From the NCBI GenBank assembly GCA_964647485.1, contig CAZYHV010000009.1, forward strand, positions 1-64,000: a stretch of 64,000 bases of DNA, in the 5' to 3' direction. The notes beneath the pieces were generated by a model. That model saw only the letters and a program-made list of their open reading frames with translations. It searched no databases and was not told the origin of the DNA. This DNA is from FW021-bin31 sp964647485. GTDB lineage: Bacteria; Bacteroidota; Bacteroidia; Chitinophagales; Chitinophagaceae. How positions within the stretch are numbered: the first letter of the stretch is position 1; the number at the start of each line of letters is the position of its first letter. The position numbers and the translations under genes were made by a program. Below are positions 36,749 through 47,062 of this stretch, one piece after another.

Positions 36749-39613
36749 TTAAAAATTTGCTTTAACCCCGAGTTTTAAAAATCGGGTTTGAGGCGCACCT
36801 CCTATGTCTAATCTTAGTACCCGTGGATTTTTAGCAAATCTGATTAAATCAGATCCATATAAATATACTTGTAGTTCATTAAAAGGTAGAGATCCTAAAT
36901 CTTTTTTAGAAAAATCATAGGTTAGCTGAAACCGATTTAAACTAAACTGATTACTGCTATACATCCAAAAGTTAGAGGGTCGAAAATTATTACTACCACT
37001 CTTCGTAGTTAACCGGGGGTAATCAGCAGTATTTTTTGTTTTTTTTGTCCAACGATTACGTACTATTGCAGAATACTTGTCTTCTCCATTAACCCAATAA
37101 TAATCATTATCTTTCATTCCTTTTGATCCAAACTGCCCGGTTCCAAGAAGAAAAAGAGTCCATTTATTCCAATTTATTGTCAGATGGACACCAAAGGCAA
37201 AAGGTGAAGCACCATACCATCCTGCTTTCCCAAGATATATGACATCCTGATCATCAATAACACCATCCCCATTTTGATCTTTATATTTAATATCGCCGGG
37301 TTTCACATCTCCAAATTTTTGTTCTGGCGAATTGTCTACCTCTTGTTGGCTTGAAAAGAGTCCTAAACTTTCTAACCCCCATATCCCATCTAAAGGTTTT
37401 CCAACAGCATTCTGATAATCATATTGGTTTATCTCGGAACGTTTAATTGCCTTACTATCGAAATAATTACCAGTTATTCCCAATGAAAATTTCAGTTGTT
37501 TTATCTTTTTATTAAAATCAATATTAAAACTAACACCTTTGCGCTGGTCAACATTATAATTGACATAAGGCAAAAAGGAAATATCAGGATAATATGTTCT
37601 AAAATAGGTTGGATACAAGACTGCAGGCTGAATTACCCCTCCTGACATTCTATTAATATAGAAATTACCTCCAAAAGAAATCAAATGATTAAAGAAAGAA
37701 GATTTAAAACCAATATTAATTTCCTTCTTTTTTACATAAGTAAGATTAGGGTTAGCTTCTCTCCTAGAATCGGTTCCCTTCCTTAAAGCACCGTCACGCC
37801 ATCCAAAATACTGTCCATCTGCTTGCGTATAATAACTCTGATACAGATAATACCCGGGGATACTCATGTCAGTATTTAATACCCCTGCCGAAATAAACAC
37901 TTTTAGGTTACTTATTGCCGAAACTTCGTTCAGAAAGTTCTCTTTATTTAATCTCCATCCTAATGCCAGTGTGTGAGAAATCGCTTCTCTATTCCCTTTT
38001 GGTAACTTGGCAGAATGGGGTACATCTATATTAAAGTTCAGATAATATTTATGCCGGTAATTATATCCCAGCAAAAGACCAAGATTCACATTTGCTGTCC
38101 GATGATATTCTCCTGAATTAGTAATCTGGAATCCATTGGCAGTCAAAATGGCCGAAATATTATTACCCCCATTCAGAGTCCGATTATAATTAAATCTACC
38201 GGAAAAGGACAAAGTTTGCTTAAACACACTATTACTTACATTCTGCTTTCCTGTTTTAGAATCTTTTCCAAACTTTGTTAAACTTCCTATTTGGTCAATT
38301 CCATTATATGATACCCATGTTGGTTCATATACAGCATATTGTTCATTATAAGATTCTGTAAATGAAGTTTGGTAGTCAACTCCAACTAAAGAATGAAACG
38401 AAAGTCCCTTGAGAACTCTTCCCAAATTCATATTAAATCCAACATTGAATTGAAATTGACGACCCACATAACTCCCTGTCCCTCCTCCATAAACAGTAGC
38501 AATTGGATTTGTCTCAAAAATTTGATTACCGCCAAGAAGGTAGTTACCATCTACTATATGACTACTTTTACTGACGATATTGTCTAATATTGGATTGTTT
38601 TCAATAAATTTATCTATTGGTATTAAAGGAGTAAAACGGTTAGGCTGTAGCGTAGCAGATTCTCCCCAATAATTTGTATTTACCCCTTTATTATCATCGT
38701 AAATAACAGCCGCCTCAACAAAAGTTGATATTGTATTACTCAACTCAAAATCTGCATTCCCCCGAAATCTAAACTGATTATTTCGATTCCCCTTTCCTTC
38801 GCCAAAGTCTAAAAGTGTTCCTACCGATGTATAATTTAGGTTGGTATAAAAATGAGCAGTGCTAGATCCACCCGAAACCTGCATATTTGCTCTATAACTA
38901 TCGTAAAAGTCTTTTAAAAATTGTGAAGAGTAATAATCCGTATTGGGATATCTATAGGGATGCTCTCCAGTAGAGGTTTTATATATATCAGTTTGGCTAT
39001 AAAGCTTACTTAAACCATCATTCTGACGGGCCTCATTATATAAGGACATGTACTCGGCAGCATCAAGATAATGGGGGTATTCTTTAGGAATATACGCACC
39101 TCCTTCAACATTAACATCGAACTTAATATCATGATTTGCACCTCTTTTTGTGGTAATATAAACAACTCCATTCACAGCTCTGCTACCATAAAGAGCCGTT
39201 GCTGAAACACCTTTTAAAAAGGTTATTTGTTGAATAGCCGAAGGAATAATGCTTGCAGGATCACGCGGTATCCCATCAATCAGCACTAAGTAATTAGACA
39301 TTCCCTTAATGGTACCATTAAACCCGGGAATCAAAGCTTGCATACCATCTAAACTATAAGTAAAATTATTCTTTTCAAGGATTTTAGGAACATTTACTGA
39401 AGAAATATCTCCAACAATATCTTGCTTTTTAATTGTATCAAATGCAACCTGTATATACTTATTTTGTTTAATATCTAACGTTTTTGTGTAAGCAGCAATT
39501 GAATCTCTATTGTCAGTGTTTTTTATATCATTTCTAATATTCTGTCCCATTAGACTCAGGGGGGAAAGAAAACAGCCTATATAAAATATTAGTTTAAATT
39601 CGATGTATTTCAT
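36749..39613 (-). CDS. SusC-family TonB-dependent transporter lacking the N-terminal regulatory-like domain
   Basis: The protein is 954 residues with a signal peptide ending near LMGQN. It differs from the other three SusCs: there is no carboxypeptidase-regulatory-like domain, and about 65 residues after the signal the sequence goes straight to YIQVAFDTIKKQDIVGDISS in place of the usual VVIGYGTQ motif. The plug (YLVLIDGIPRDPASIIPSAI, ATALYGSRAVNGVVYITTKRG) and barrel (ending FLKLGVKANF) are intact. It lies between two SusDs in the xus-like C-D-C-D order and matches XusC. The missing domain suggests that it is energised or assembled differently. Confidence 0.94.
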   Translation of the reverse strand: MKYIEFKLIFYIGCFLSPLSLMGQNIRNDIKNTDNRDSIAAYTKTLDIKQNKYIQVAFDTIKKQDIVGDISSVNVPKILEKNNFTYSLDGMQALIPGFNGTIKGMSNYLVLIDGIPRDPASIIPSAIQQITFLKGVSATALYGSRAVNGVVYITTKRGANHDIKFDVNVEGGAYIPKEYPHYLDAAEYMSLYNEARQNDGLSKLYSQTDIYKTSTGEHPYRYPNTDYYSSQFLKDFYDSYRANMQVSGGSSTAHFYTNLNYTSVGTLLDFGEGKGNRNNQFRFRGNADFELSNTISTFVEAAVIYDDNKGVNTNYWGESATLQPNRFTPLIPIDKFIENNPILDNIVSKSSHIVDGNYLLGGNQIFETNPIATVYGGGTGSYVGRQFQFNVGFNMNLGRVLKGLSFHSLVGVDYQTSFTESYNEQYAVYEPTWVSYNGIDQIGSLTKFGKDSKTGKQNVSNSVFKQTLSFSGRFNYNRTLNGGNNISAILTANGFQITNSGEYHRTANVNLGLLLGYNYRHKYYLNFNIDVPHSAKLPKGNREAISHTLALGWRLNKENFLNEVSAISNLKVFISAGVLNTDMSIPGYYLYQSYYTQADGQYFGWRDGALRKGTDSRREANPNLTYVKKKEINIGFKSSFFNHLISFGGNFYINRMSGGVIQPAVLYPTYFRTYYPDISFLPYVNYNVDQRKGVSFNIDFNKKIKQLKFSLGITGNYFDSKAIKRSEINQYDYQNAVGKPLDGIWGLESLGLFSSQQEVDNSPEQKFGDVKPGDIKYKDQNGDGVIDDQDVIYLGKAGWYGASPFAFGVHLTINWNKWTLFLLGTGQFGSKGMKDNDYYWVNGEDKYSAIVRNRWTKKTKNTADYPRLTTKSGSNNFRPSNFWMYSSNQFSLNRFQLTYDFSKKDLGSLPFNELQVYLYGSDLIRFAKNPRVLRLDIGGAPQTRFLKLGVKANF

Positions 39614-39661
39614 TTTTATAATTTTATTTTATGAGTATCTCTATGAAATATTAAAACGTTC

Positions 39662-41524
39662 TTACCACCCCGGATTTTGTTTAAAGTTTTCGCTTATATT
39701 GACATCATGCCTTTTCAAGGGTAACCAATAATGTTTTTCAGTATAATGTCTCTCTACGATGACTTTTTCACGTAAATTGAGGACCTTGTTATCCTTGGGA
39801 TTATCAAAATCAAAACTATTAGCACGATCAAATTCAATTGCTGTTTTATCCAGATAAGGATCTTTAGTAATTAACAACCAACGACGAAGATTTGTGAATC
39901 TATGTTTTTCGAAGGCCAGTTCAACTGCCCATTCACGTCTAACGACTCCCATGAATTTATCTAACGAATTAGTATAATCAGAATGTACTTCTCCTACTCC
40001 TGCTCTGTCTCTAACCACATTTATAGCATCGATAGCATTTTTATTATATTCCGGAGCCTGCCCACTTGGTGATTGATATCCTTGAGCTGCTGCCTCTGCA
40101 TACATAATATAGATGCCGGCCAGTCGCATCCAAGGCAAATGAATATTTACTTGGTTTCCATAAGTATTGTCCTGATCATACTTATTGGCTCCCCTCGGAA
40201 TAAACTTATATAAAAGATAACCGGTAGGACTTCCTCCATGCGGGCTCCTATAACTTCCTCCGGTATAAAGATTTGCATACCTGTTTACTTCCTGGTCAGC
40301 CGGCATATTGCCTTGCACTACCTTTTCACCATCAAATATAAAATCCTCATAAAATCTTGGATCCCGATCCTTCCATGGATATTGCGGATCATATCCTGAA
40401 TTGGGATCTGTAATAGGTAATCCATTCTCCATCCCAAAATTATCTATATAATTGGCAGTAGGAAAGAAATTTGATGCATCCTGGATTATATCTGGCTGAT
40501 ATTGTTTACTCGTTCCCCAATTAGATTGATCAGCATGATAATAAGGACTCCTAAAAATAGCCTCCGTCCCTCCCGGAATCTGCCAATCCTTCCCGGTTGT
40601 GTAAAATAAAGAAGAATATTTATCAAAAGGAACTAATGAATAAGGAGCTTGTCCACTTTCACATAATGTTAAAACTTTGGCAAATACCTTAGCAGCATCC
40701 TTACAGTATTCTATATCATATTTTTTATCACCATTAGTTGCATAATTCATAAGAGGACTACCTGCCCAAAGCAAATCTTTGCCTAAATAGCTTAATGCCA
40801 TTATTTTATTAATTCTTAAATCGTTGTTTCCGGCAGTCTTTCTTCCAGGAGTTGTGTTATCCCAATCTATAGGTAGCAGTGCTGCCGCTCTTCTAAAATC
40901 TTCTGCTGCACTATCTGCAGTTGCTTGATAACTTAAACGAGATTGATTAAAAACAGCATCTGCCGGTAAAGGTTCCTTTAAATACGGTAATCCCCCAAAA
41001 TATTGCATAAATTGAAAATAATACCAGGCTCTAAAAAAAAGTAGCTGCCCTCTAATTAAATCTTTCTCTTCTTGGGTACCATCCATTTTATCAATATTTT
41101 GCAATCCAAGATCCGCCTTCCTGATCGTGTACCATCCATTATGCCATAAAGCCTTACTCATTCGATCTCCCTGCATGGAACTTTCAGCTTTATCCATCCA
41201 AGACGTATTCCACCCATTGTGTTCTGATTGCCATCCCCAAAAATTTCCTTTATCAAACATATTAACTATTTGATAATTCATATCCCCAGAGGTTACAATA
41301 TCATCCCCCCAGTTCCAATTATTCGTCCAATATGCATTTGTAAAATCGGGAATTCCGCCATAAAGCTCTTCTACAAAACCTTGAAAATTAACGAAATCTT
41401 TAAATGCTTGATTGTCAGATATTTCAGAATGAATCGTTTTATCTAAATATTTTTGACAAGAGGATACTGTGCACCATAAAGAAATAAGTACCAAAAAAAT
41501 ACTGTAAAATCTATTCTTTGACAT
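39662..41524 (-). CDS. SusD/RagB-family lipoprotein (first of tandem pair)
   Basis: The protein is 620 residues with a lipobox at VSSC (Cys23). SusD features include KYLDKTIHSEISDNQAFKDF, QLLFFRAWYYFQFMQYFGGLPYL, the ligand-region aromatics WNWGDD and NWGTSKQY, and the C-terminal REWAVELAFEKHRFTNLRRW and HYWLPLKRHDV. It follows SusC by 10 bases and corresponds to XusB. It is the outer-membrane glycan-capture partner of the transporter at 41535-44726. Confidence 0.95.
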   Translation of the reverse strand: MSKNRFYSIFLVLISLWCTVSSCQKYLDKTIHSEISDNQAFKDFVNFQGFVEELYGGIPDFTNAYWTNNWNWGDDIVTSGDMNYQIVNMFDKGNFWGWQSEHNGWNTSWMDKAESSMQGDRMSKALWHNGWYTIRKADLGLQNIDKMDGTQEEKDLIRGQLLFFRAWYYFQFMQYFGGLPYLKEPLPADAVFNQSRLSYQATADSAAEDFRRAAALLPIDWDNTTPGRKTAGNNDLRINKIMALSYLGKDLLWAGSPLMNYATNGDKKYDIEYCKDAAKVFAKVLTLCESGQAPYSLVPFDKYSSLFYTTGKDWQIPGGTEAIFRSPYYHADQSNWGTSKQYQPDIIQDASNFFPTANYIDNFGMENGLPITDPNSGYDPQYPWKDRDPRFYEDFIFDGEKVVQGNMPADQEVNRYANLYTGGSYRSPHGGSPTGYLLYKFIPRGANKYDQDNTYGNQVNIHLPWMRLAGIYIMYAEAAAQGYQSPSGQAPEYNKNAIDAINVVRDRAGVGEVHSDYTNSLDKFMGVVRREWAVELAFEKHRFTNLRRWLLITKDPYLDKTAIEFDRANSFDFDNPKDNKVLNLREKVIVERHYTEKHYWLPLKRHDVNISENFKQNPGW

Positions 41525-41534
41525 AATTAATAAT

Positions 41535-44500
41535 TTAAAAATTTACTTCTAATCCGAGGTTATAACGCTTTATAGTAGGATACGCCCCTTGACTTGCCCA
41601 ACCAGTTCCCGCATAATTAGCCTCCCTATCGTCTGGCAACTTACTCCATAGGAAAAGGTTATTTCCACCAACATATATTTTTACACTCCGAATACCCAAG
41701 TTCTTAGAGAAATTTGATTTTGAACCAAAAGTATAAGAGAGTTGAACATTCTTAAGTCTAAGATAAGATCCATCATACATATAACGAGTACCTTCCATAG
41801 TCCAGGAACGTTCTGATTTCCATCTCGGCATTAATGTTTTTGCATTCGGATTATTTTTACTCCAATATCCGTCTGGGAAGTCAAAAGCCATATCATACCC
41901 ATTCAAACTTGTCAATACTACTAACCTGCTCACATTATTTACTCCATAAAACTGTGCATACAGACTAAATCCTTTCCAATCGACCCCAACCGCTGTATTA
42001 TATATATTTTGTGGCGTACCAGGGAACCCATAGGGTACATTATCGTCAGGATCGATTACTCCATCTGCATTATAATCTACTAATACATAACCACCAGGCA
42101 ATTTCTGATTATCATTTGTATTAAATTTTGTTGTAGCATATAATTCATCCCAAGTAGTATAGATATCATTATCAACAAAGGAATATGCCTGACCAACTGA
42201 TTTATCTTTTCCCTTTTGATATTCCGGAAGAAGTGCCGGGTCATCTGAAAAGATTACAGTATTTTTTGCATGGGTCAGGCTGAATCTTAGCCAAGGATGA
42301 AATGCTCCAAAATGATGATCTATATTAATAGTCACTTCATATCCTTTATTCTTCATAATTCCCAGATTAGCTGCAGGTGCATCTTGACCAAAATAAGAAG
42401 GAACAGCTCTATTATCTCCTGATACTAAAATATTATCTCTTTTAGCCCTAAAGAAGTCAATACTTCCGTCTATCCCCCCATCTAAAAAGCCAAAATCAAC
42501 TCCCAAATCTGCTTTAGTGACCGTGGCCCAATGCACATTAGGATTTCCAACATAGGTTACTCTATATTGAGTATAAGAGCTTGGTGTTGCTGCTTCTCCT
42601 CGGGTTCCTAAAGGTGCCTGATTTCCATACTCCCATTGCTTTTTATAGAGCCAGCGACTAGACGTATTATCATCTCCTATAGAACCATAAGAAGCTCTAA
42701 TTTTGAGGTTATCCACAAATACCAGATTTTTCATAAAGTTTTCCTTACTTATATTCCATCCTACTCCTCCTGAAGAAAAGAAACCAAAACGATAATTCCT
42801 GCCAAACTTTTCCGTACCATTATAAGAACCATTGTACTCTATCATATATTTCTGATTATAATTATAAGTAGTCCGAAAAACCCAGTTTTCTCTTCTATGA
42901 GGAACAATACTTCCCGTCGAATTTTGAGTTCTATTAAAAAGTACCATTTCTGAAAAATTGTGTTTTCCTTTTATATTAAACTCATAATTTAATTGAAGTT
43001 GATAATAAATTTTCCGAAAAGTTGACCAGTCCTGAACAGTTCCTCCCTCTGTATTCCAAAGACGTTGAGGATGATAGGCAAAGCGAGAGTTAGGGTCGTA
43101 TCTTTGTGAGTAGGTTACAGCTCCAGTCCATGGATCAATATGCTTAAGTAAAGGGGAATTATAAAGATCATTTATTCCTCTTCCGCCCTCAACAAAGTTA
43201 TTATCAATAGCGATCTTACCACTAGCTTCTAACCCCTTTAATAACATACTCAAATCCTGAGTCAAATTAAAAGTCGTATTAAGTCGTGCATTAGTTATAT
43301 CCTCAATTCCACTTACGGCTAGGTTTACAACCGTATTATCAGCAGGACCGCTGGTAGCATAGCCAAAGCTCCCATCCGGATATTGTGGTAAGAAACGATC
43401 AGGAGGAGTAGAATAAGCAGATACCCAATATCCATAATCACTTCCTGAAAACCCCCACGGCCTCTTTTTCACTCCATAAGAGCCGGCTATTTTTGCACTA
43501 AGGGTAGTTGTTGGCGTTATTGAAAAATCTAAGTTGGAACGAACATTAAGTCGCTGGTATTTGAATCCTGCCTGATATCCTCGGTCATTTTTAAACTTTT
43601 TTAAGAGATCCCCTTCTTTGATATAATTTACACTTGCAAAATATTTAATTACATCCCCTCCTCCTCTCGCATCCAAGCTAGCCTTTAGAGAAGACGTGTA
43701 ATCTCTAAATAATACATCATCCCAGTCCACATTAGGGTAGCGAACTCTTTCTGCCTCCGTCTGAGGTTTTTTATAATGATCTAAAAAAGCTGGGTTTAAG
43801 TAATCATCCCAACTACTCGGTGATAAATCCAATTCATTCACTATTGCTCTATTCCGCAATTTAAGAGCCCCGTAAGCATCTAGTTTACTTGGTAATTTAG
43901 AAGGTGATTTAACAGTTGTTCTAATGCTACCACTAAGTTTTGCTCTACCCTTAGTACCTGTTTTAGTAGTAATAAGAATGACTCCATTTGCCCCTCTCAC
44001 ACCATAAATAGCAGTAGCTGAAGCATCCTTTAAAACAGTCAAAGACGCCACTTCATTTACATCTACGCTTCTTAGTGGTCGCTCAACACCATCCACCAAA
44101 ATAAGAGGAGAGGAATTATGCCATGTACTTCTCCCTCTAATAAATATTTCCGGTTCTTCATCTCCTGGTAGTCCTGTACTACTTAAGGTTACTACACCAG
44201 GTACTTTACCTGTCAAAGCCATACCCATGTTTGGAACTCCTCCTGACTTTTCCAAAGTCTCCCCTTTTACCGTCGAAATAGCAGAAATGACACTCCCTTT
44301 TTTCTGTTTTCCATAACCAACAATCACCACTTCATTAAGCCCAGATGATCCATGAAGTAATTGAATGTTGATGTTACTCCTACCATTAACCTTAATCTCT
44401 CGTGTATCGTAACCAATATAGGAGACCTTCAAAATGGCATCTTTATCAACTTTGATGGAATACTTTCCATTCTTATCAGTAAACGTTCCTCCAACTCCGT

Positions 44501-44726
44501 CTTTTACTTGAATAGTCACTCCAATTAAAGGTGTTCCAATACTATCCGTAACCAAACCAGATACTGTAATACGAGATTCAACTTTTGTATCTGGGTGCAC
44601 TTGAGCAGATACAGTTATAAAAGAAAGCATTAATATAAGTAAGAAACAGGCATTCTTAAAAAGAATATATTTTGTATTAAAAAGGTCACGAACTCTACAA
44701 CATGTTTGTAACAAAAGAAGTTTCAT
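41535..44726 (-). CDS. SusC/RagA-family TonB-dependent transporter (first of tandem pair)
   Basis: The protein is 1063 residues. It has a long signal region (KNACFLLILMLSFITVSAQ, residues about 24-42), a carboxypeptidase-regulatory-like domain (about 52-130), the LNEVVIVGYGKQKKGSVISA TonB-box region, plug motifs SPLILVDGVERPLRSVD and ATAIYGVRGANGVILI, and a barrel ending KRYNLGLEVNF. Position and order match XusA of the xylan core cluster, so arabinoxylo-oligosaccharides are the likely cargo. It heads a long minus-strand run through SusD, SusC, SusD, the binding protein and GH10. A possible promoter lies 50 bases upstream. Confidence 0.96.
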   Translation of the reverse strand: MKLLLLQTCCRVRDLFNTKYILFKNACFLLILMLSFITVSAQVHPDTKVESRITVSGLVTDSIGTPLIGVTIQVKDGVGGTFTDKNGKYSIKVDKDAILKVSYIGYDTREIKVNGRSNINIQLLHGSSGLNEVVIVGYGKQKKGSVISAISTVKGETLEKSGGVPNMGMALTGKVPGVVTLSSTGLPGDEEPEIFIRGRSTWHNSSPLILVDGVERPLRSVDVNEVASLTVLKDASATAIYGVRGANGVILITTKTGTKGRAKLSGSIRTTVKSPSKLPSKLDAYGALKLRNRAIVNELDLSPSSWDDYLNPAFLDHYKKPQTEAERVRYPNVDWDDVLFRDYTSSLKASLDARGGGDVIKYFASVNYIKEGDLLKKFKNDRGYQAGFKYQRLNVRSNLDFSITPTTTLSAKIAGSYGVKKRPWGFSGSDYGYWVSAYSTPPDRFLPQYPDGSFGYATSGPADNTVVNLAVSGIEDITNARLNTTFNLTQDLSMLLKGLEASGKIAIDNNFVEGGRGINDLYNSPLLKHIDPWTGAVTYSQRYDPNSRFAYHPQRLWNTEGGTVQDWSTFRKIYYQLQLNYEFNIKGKHNFSEMVLFNRTQNSTGSIVPHRRENWVFRTTYNYNQKYMIEYNGSYNGTEKFGRNYRFGFFSSGGVGWNISKENFMKNLVFVDNLKIRASYGSIGDDNTSSRWLYKKQWEYGNQAPLGTRGEAATPSSYTQYRVTYVGNPNVHWATVTKADLGVDFGFLDGGIDGSIDFFRAKRDNILVSGDNRAVPSYFGQDAPAANLGIMKNKGYEVTINIDHHFGAFHPWLRFSLTHAKNTVIFSDDPALLPEYQKGKDKSVGQAYSFVDNDIYTTWDELYATTKFNTNDNQKLPGGYVLVDYNADGVIDPDDNVPYGFPGTPQNIYNTAVGVDWKGFSLYAQFYGVNNVSRLVVLTSLNGYDMAFDFPDGYWSKNNPNAKTLMPRWKSERSWTMEGTRYMYDGSYLRLKNVQLSYTFGSKSNFSKNLGIRSVKIYVGGNNLFLWSKLPDDREANYAGTGWASQGAYPTIKRYNLGLEVNF

Positions 44727-44778
44727 TTTTTATAATTTATAGTTAAAGCCCAATAAATAAATCATTATATTTCAGTGT

Positions 44779-44786
44779 CAAATTTA
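44779..44786 (-). promoter_or_regulatory. Possible -7 element for the xylan core operon
   Basis: On the minus strand TAAATTTG matches the Bacteroidota -7 consensus TAnnTTTG exactly, and transcription would start about 45 bases before the susC start at 44726. I see no good TTTG-type -33 box at 19-21 bases. A weak -33 box would fit a promoter that needs an activator. The surrounding 44727-44894 gap is otherwise only A+T-rich sequence. Confidence 0.35.
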
Positions 44787-44894
44787 CACCTATATTAATT
44801 AACCCGTAGGATATAAATTAATATTTATTAGGGTATAAATCGGTAAACATTTATATATTTTCCATTAAATATTCTTATTTATTCATTAACATCG

Positions 44895-46883
44895 TTATTT
44901 CCCGTCCCGCTTATCCAGTTTTTCATCGTAGACCGTAGCCTGCTTCAGGTTTTTCTTAGTTGCCTGTTGCCAATACAGCATGTAACGCGCGCCTCCTATC
45001 CGGAAGAAAGGAATCAATTTCAAGTCTTTATATTTTTCAGGATAAATAGCTGCAGGCGCTTCAAAAACGAGTTTGTCTTTTTTGACCCGTTTTATTTCCG
45101 GGAGAATGGATTTCTTTGTCCCTAATAATTTAGGAGCATCTTCTATAGACAATAAAGGGCCTGCGGCAATGTGACTCATTCTTCCCGTATCGGCAAATTC
45201 TCCTTTCATCTCTTTCGTTCCCGTCTTTGCAGCAAGCACGACAGGACCATATTTTAAGGCCATAAAACCGGTAGAACCGGGAAGGGGAACCATAGATAAA
45301 TGCATCGGCAAGACGACCTTCACCTGATCCCCCTGTCGCCATTCTCTTTTCAGACTTACGTAAGCGTCCGGATGAGCATGAAGGGTCTGGCTTTTTCCAT
45401 TGATTAAAACCTGTAAGCTATCCTCTTTTACCCAGGAAGGATACCGGATTTTCAGGGTAAAAGTTGCCGGTTGCTCCGTATGAATCACCAGAGAAGTTTG
45501 ATCCTCATCAGGAAAATGGTTTTCTTGAATCAACTTCACGCCTTTCTGCTTCCAGTGCAGTGTAGAAGGTATAAACAGGTTGACATATAAGGCATCCTTT
45601 GTGTGTGCATAAATGGTCCCCCCATATTTAGAGTGGTTTTCCATACCGGTTCCTACACAGCACCAGAAACTGGTTTCAGGCTGAGAAAAAACCCGGTAAT
45701 GCCTCGGCCGGGCCGGGGTAAAGTAAACAAAGCCTCCCTGCTTCCGATTTTCTGAAGAAAGAATGTGATTGTATAACGCTCTTTCATAATAGTCCATATA
45801 TGCCGGCGAGCCACTCGTCTGATAGAGCATCCGGGTCAGTTTCAGCATGTTATAGGAATTGCAGGTCTCCGGTCCCTGCGGGCTAGTAAGTAATTTAGAG
45901 AAATCATCAACCGGATTAAAATGTTCTTCCACACTGTTTCCCCCAAAAGCCAGCGAACGCTTATGTACAACGGTGTTCCAAAAGAAACTTACCGCTCCCT
46001 GCCAGCTGTCATTCCCCGTCAGACCGGCTATTCTTTCAAAACCAAGCACGATGGGAATTTGTGTATTGGCATGTAAGCCCGTTAATTGATCTTCCTCTTT
46101 TAACAGGGGATCAAGAAGTGATCTTTTAGAAAAACGCGCTGCCAGTTTCAGATATTTTTTATTGCCGGTTATGGCATATACATCTGCCAGTACTTTGTCC
46201 ATTCCGCCATATTCCGTTTGCAGCATCTTTTGCATCGAGCTATCACTTAGCTGATGGGTTTCCTGCCAACACCAATCGGATAGTTTGATCAATATTTTTT
46301 TAGCTTCAGTATTCCCTGCAAACAGATAGGCATCTCTTAACCCACAAAAGATTTTATGTACATTATACCAGGGTACCCAACGGGATTTTACAGCAGCTAC
46401 ATCTCCTGCCGCCACTTTCTTCCACATTTCTTTTCCATTAGGGATACCTCCAATATAACCACTGGGATCCTGTTCCTGACATCTTTGGAGTTCATCCACC
46501 ATATAATTGATCCTGTCCAGTAAGGACTGCTTCCCCGTTGATGCATACATCATGGATAAAGCGGAAAGATAATGTCCTGCGATATGCCCATCCAGACCTT
46601 CGCTTTCCCAGTTCGGGTAATTTTCAGCTTTCGGTTTTAAACCGGCTTCTTTTAAATAAGGCGCCAGTAACCTGTCGGGGTTCAACTTCATCATATAAGT
46701 CAAATCTACTTGTTGCGCCTTTTTGAATGGGCTTGGAAGCAACCGGACATCGCTTAGCTTGAAATAGTGTAGCTTCTTAGAGACTTTGTTTATATCCCAT
46801 TGATTACCAAGCAGCTGACTAAAACAAATCATTGGAATAAAAACAATCCCTAAAAGTATCCATTTTTTAAATTCAAATTTCAT
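44895..46883 (-). CDS. DUF1680 beta-L-arabinofuranosidase (GH127/GH146 type)
   Basis: The protein is 662 residues with a signal peptide ending near ICFSQ (residue 23). The alpha/alpha-barrel carries ESEGLDGHIAGHYLSALS and PWYNVHKIFCGLRDAY. The zinc/thiolate site of this clan is visible: Glu339 and Cys341 in GPETCNSYN, and Cys408-Cys409 in FWCCVGTGMENHSKYG, of which the first Cys is the expected nucleophile. The CCVGTGMENH form, rather than CCPPN, points towards GH146, but I would not separate it from GH127 without alignment. It releases beta-L-arabinofuranose, probably from complex arabinoxylan or pectic side chains. It lies 168 bases upstream of the xus-like operon. Confidence 0.88.
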   Translation of the reverse strand: MKFEFKKWILLGIVFIPMICFSQLLGNQWDINKVSKKLHYFKLSDVRLLPSPFKKAQQVDLTYMMKLNPDRLLAPYLKEAGLKPKAENYPNWESEGLDGHIAGHYLSALSMMYASTGKQSLLDRINYMVDELQRCQEQDPSGYIGGIPNGKEMWKKVAAGDVAAVKSRWVPWYNVHKIFCGLRDAYLFAGNTEAKKILIKLSDWCWQETHQLSDSSMQKMLQTEYGGMDKVLADVYAITGNKKYLKLAARFSKRSLLDPLLKEEDQLTGLHANTQIPIVLGFERIAGLTGNDSWQGAVSFFWNTVVHKRSLAFGGNSVEEHFNPVDDFSKLLTSPQGPETCNSYNMLKLTRMLYQTSGSPAYMDYYERALYNHILSSENRKQGGFVYFTPARPRHYRVFSQPETSFWCCVGTGMENHSKYGGTIYAHTKDALYVNLFIPSTLHWKQKGVKLIQENHFPDEDQTSLVIHTEQPATFTLKIRYPSWVKEDSLQVLINGKSQTLHAHPDAYVSLKREWRQGDQVKVVLPMHLSMVPLPGSTGFMALKYGPVVLAAKTGTKEMKGEFADTGRMSHIAAGPLLSIEDAPKLLGTKKSILPEIKRVKKDKLVFEAPAAIYPEKYKDLKLIPFFRIGGARYMLYWQQATKKNLKQATVYDEKLDKRDGK

Positions 46884-47062
46884 AATTTTATTTTTACATA
46901 TATTTTATGAATAATATTTATTCTTTATTTGTATTAGATTTTCTGATAGTCGGCACTCATAAAATACTCTAATACCATATTTCATAAACCTTATAGTTAA
47001 GTCCAATTCATTTTATATAGAAGTCTTAAACTAACTGCGAGAATCAATCTCCTATCTATCGT

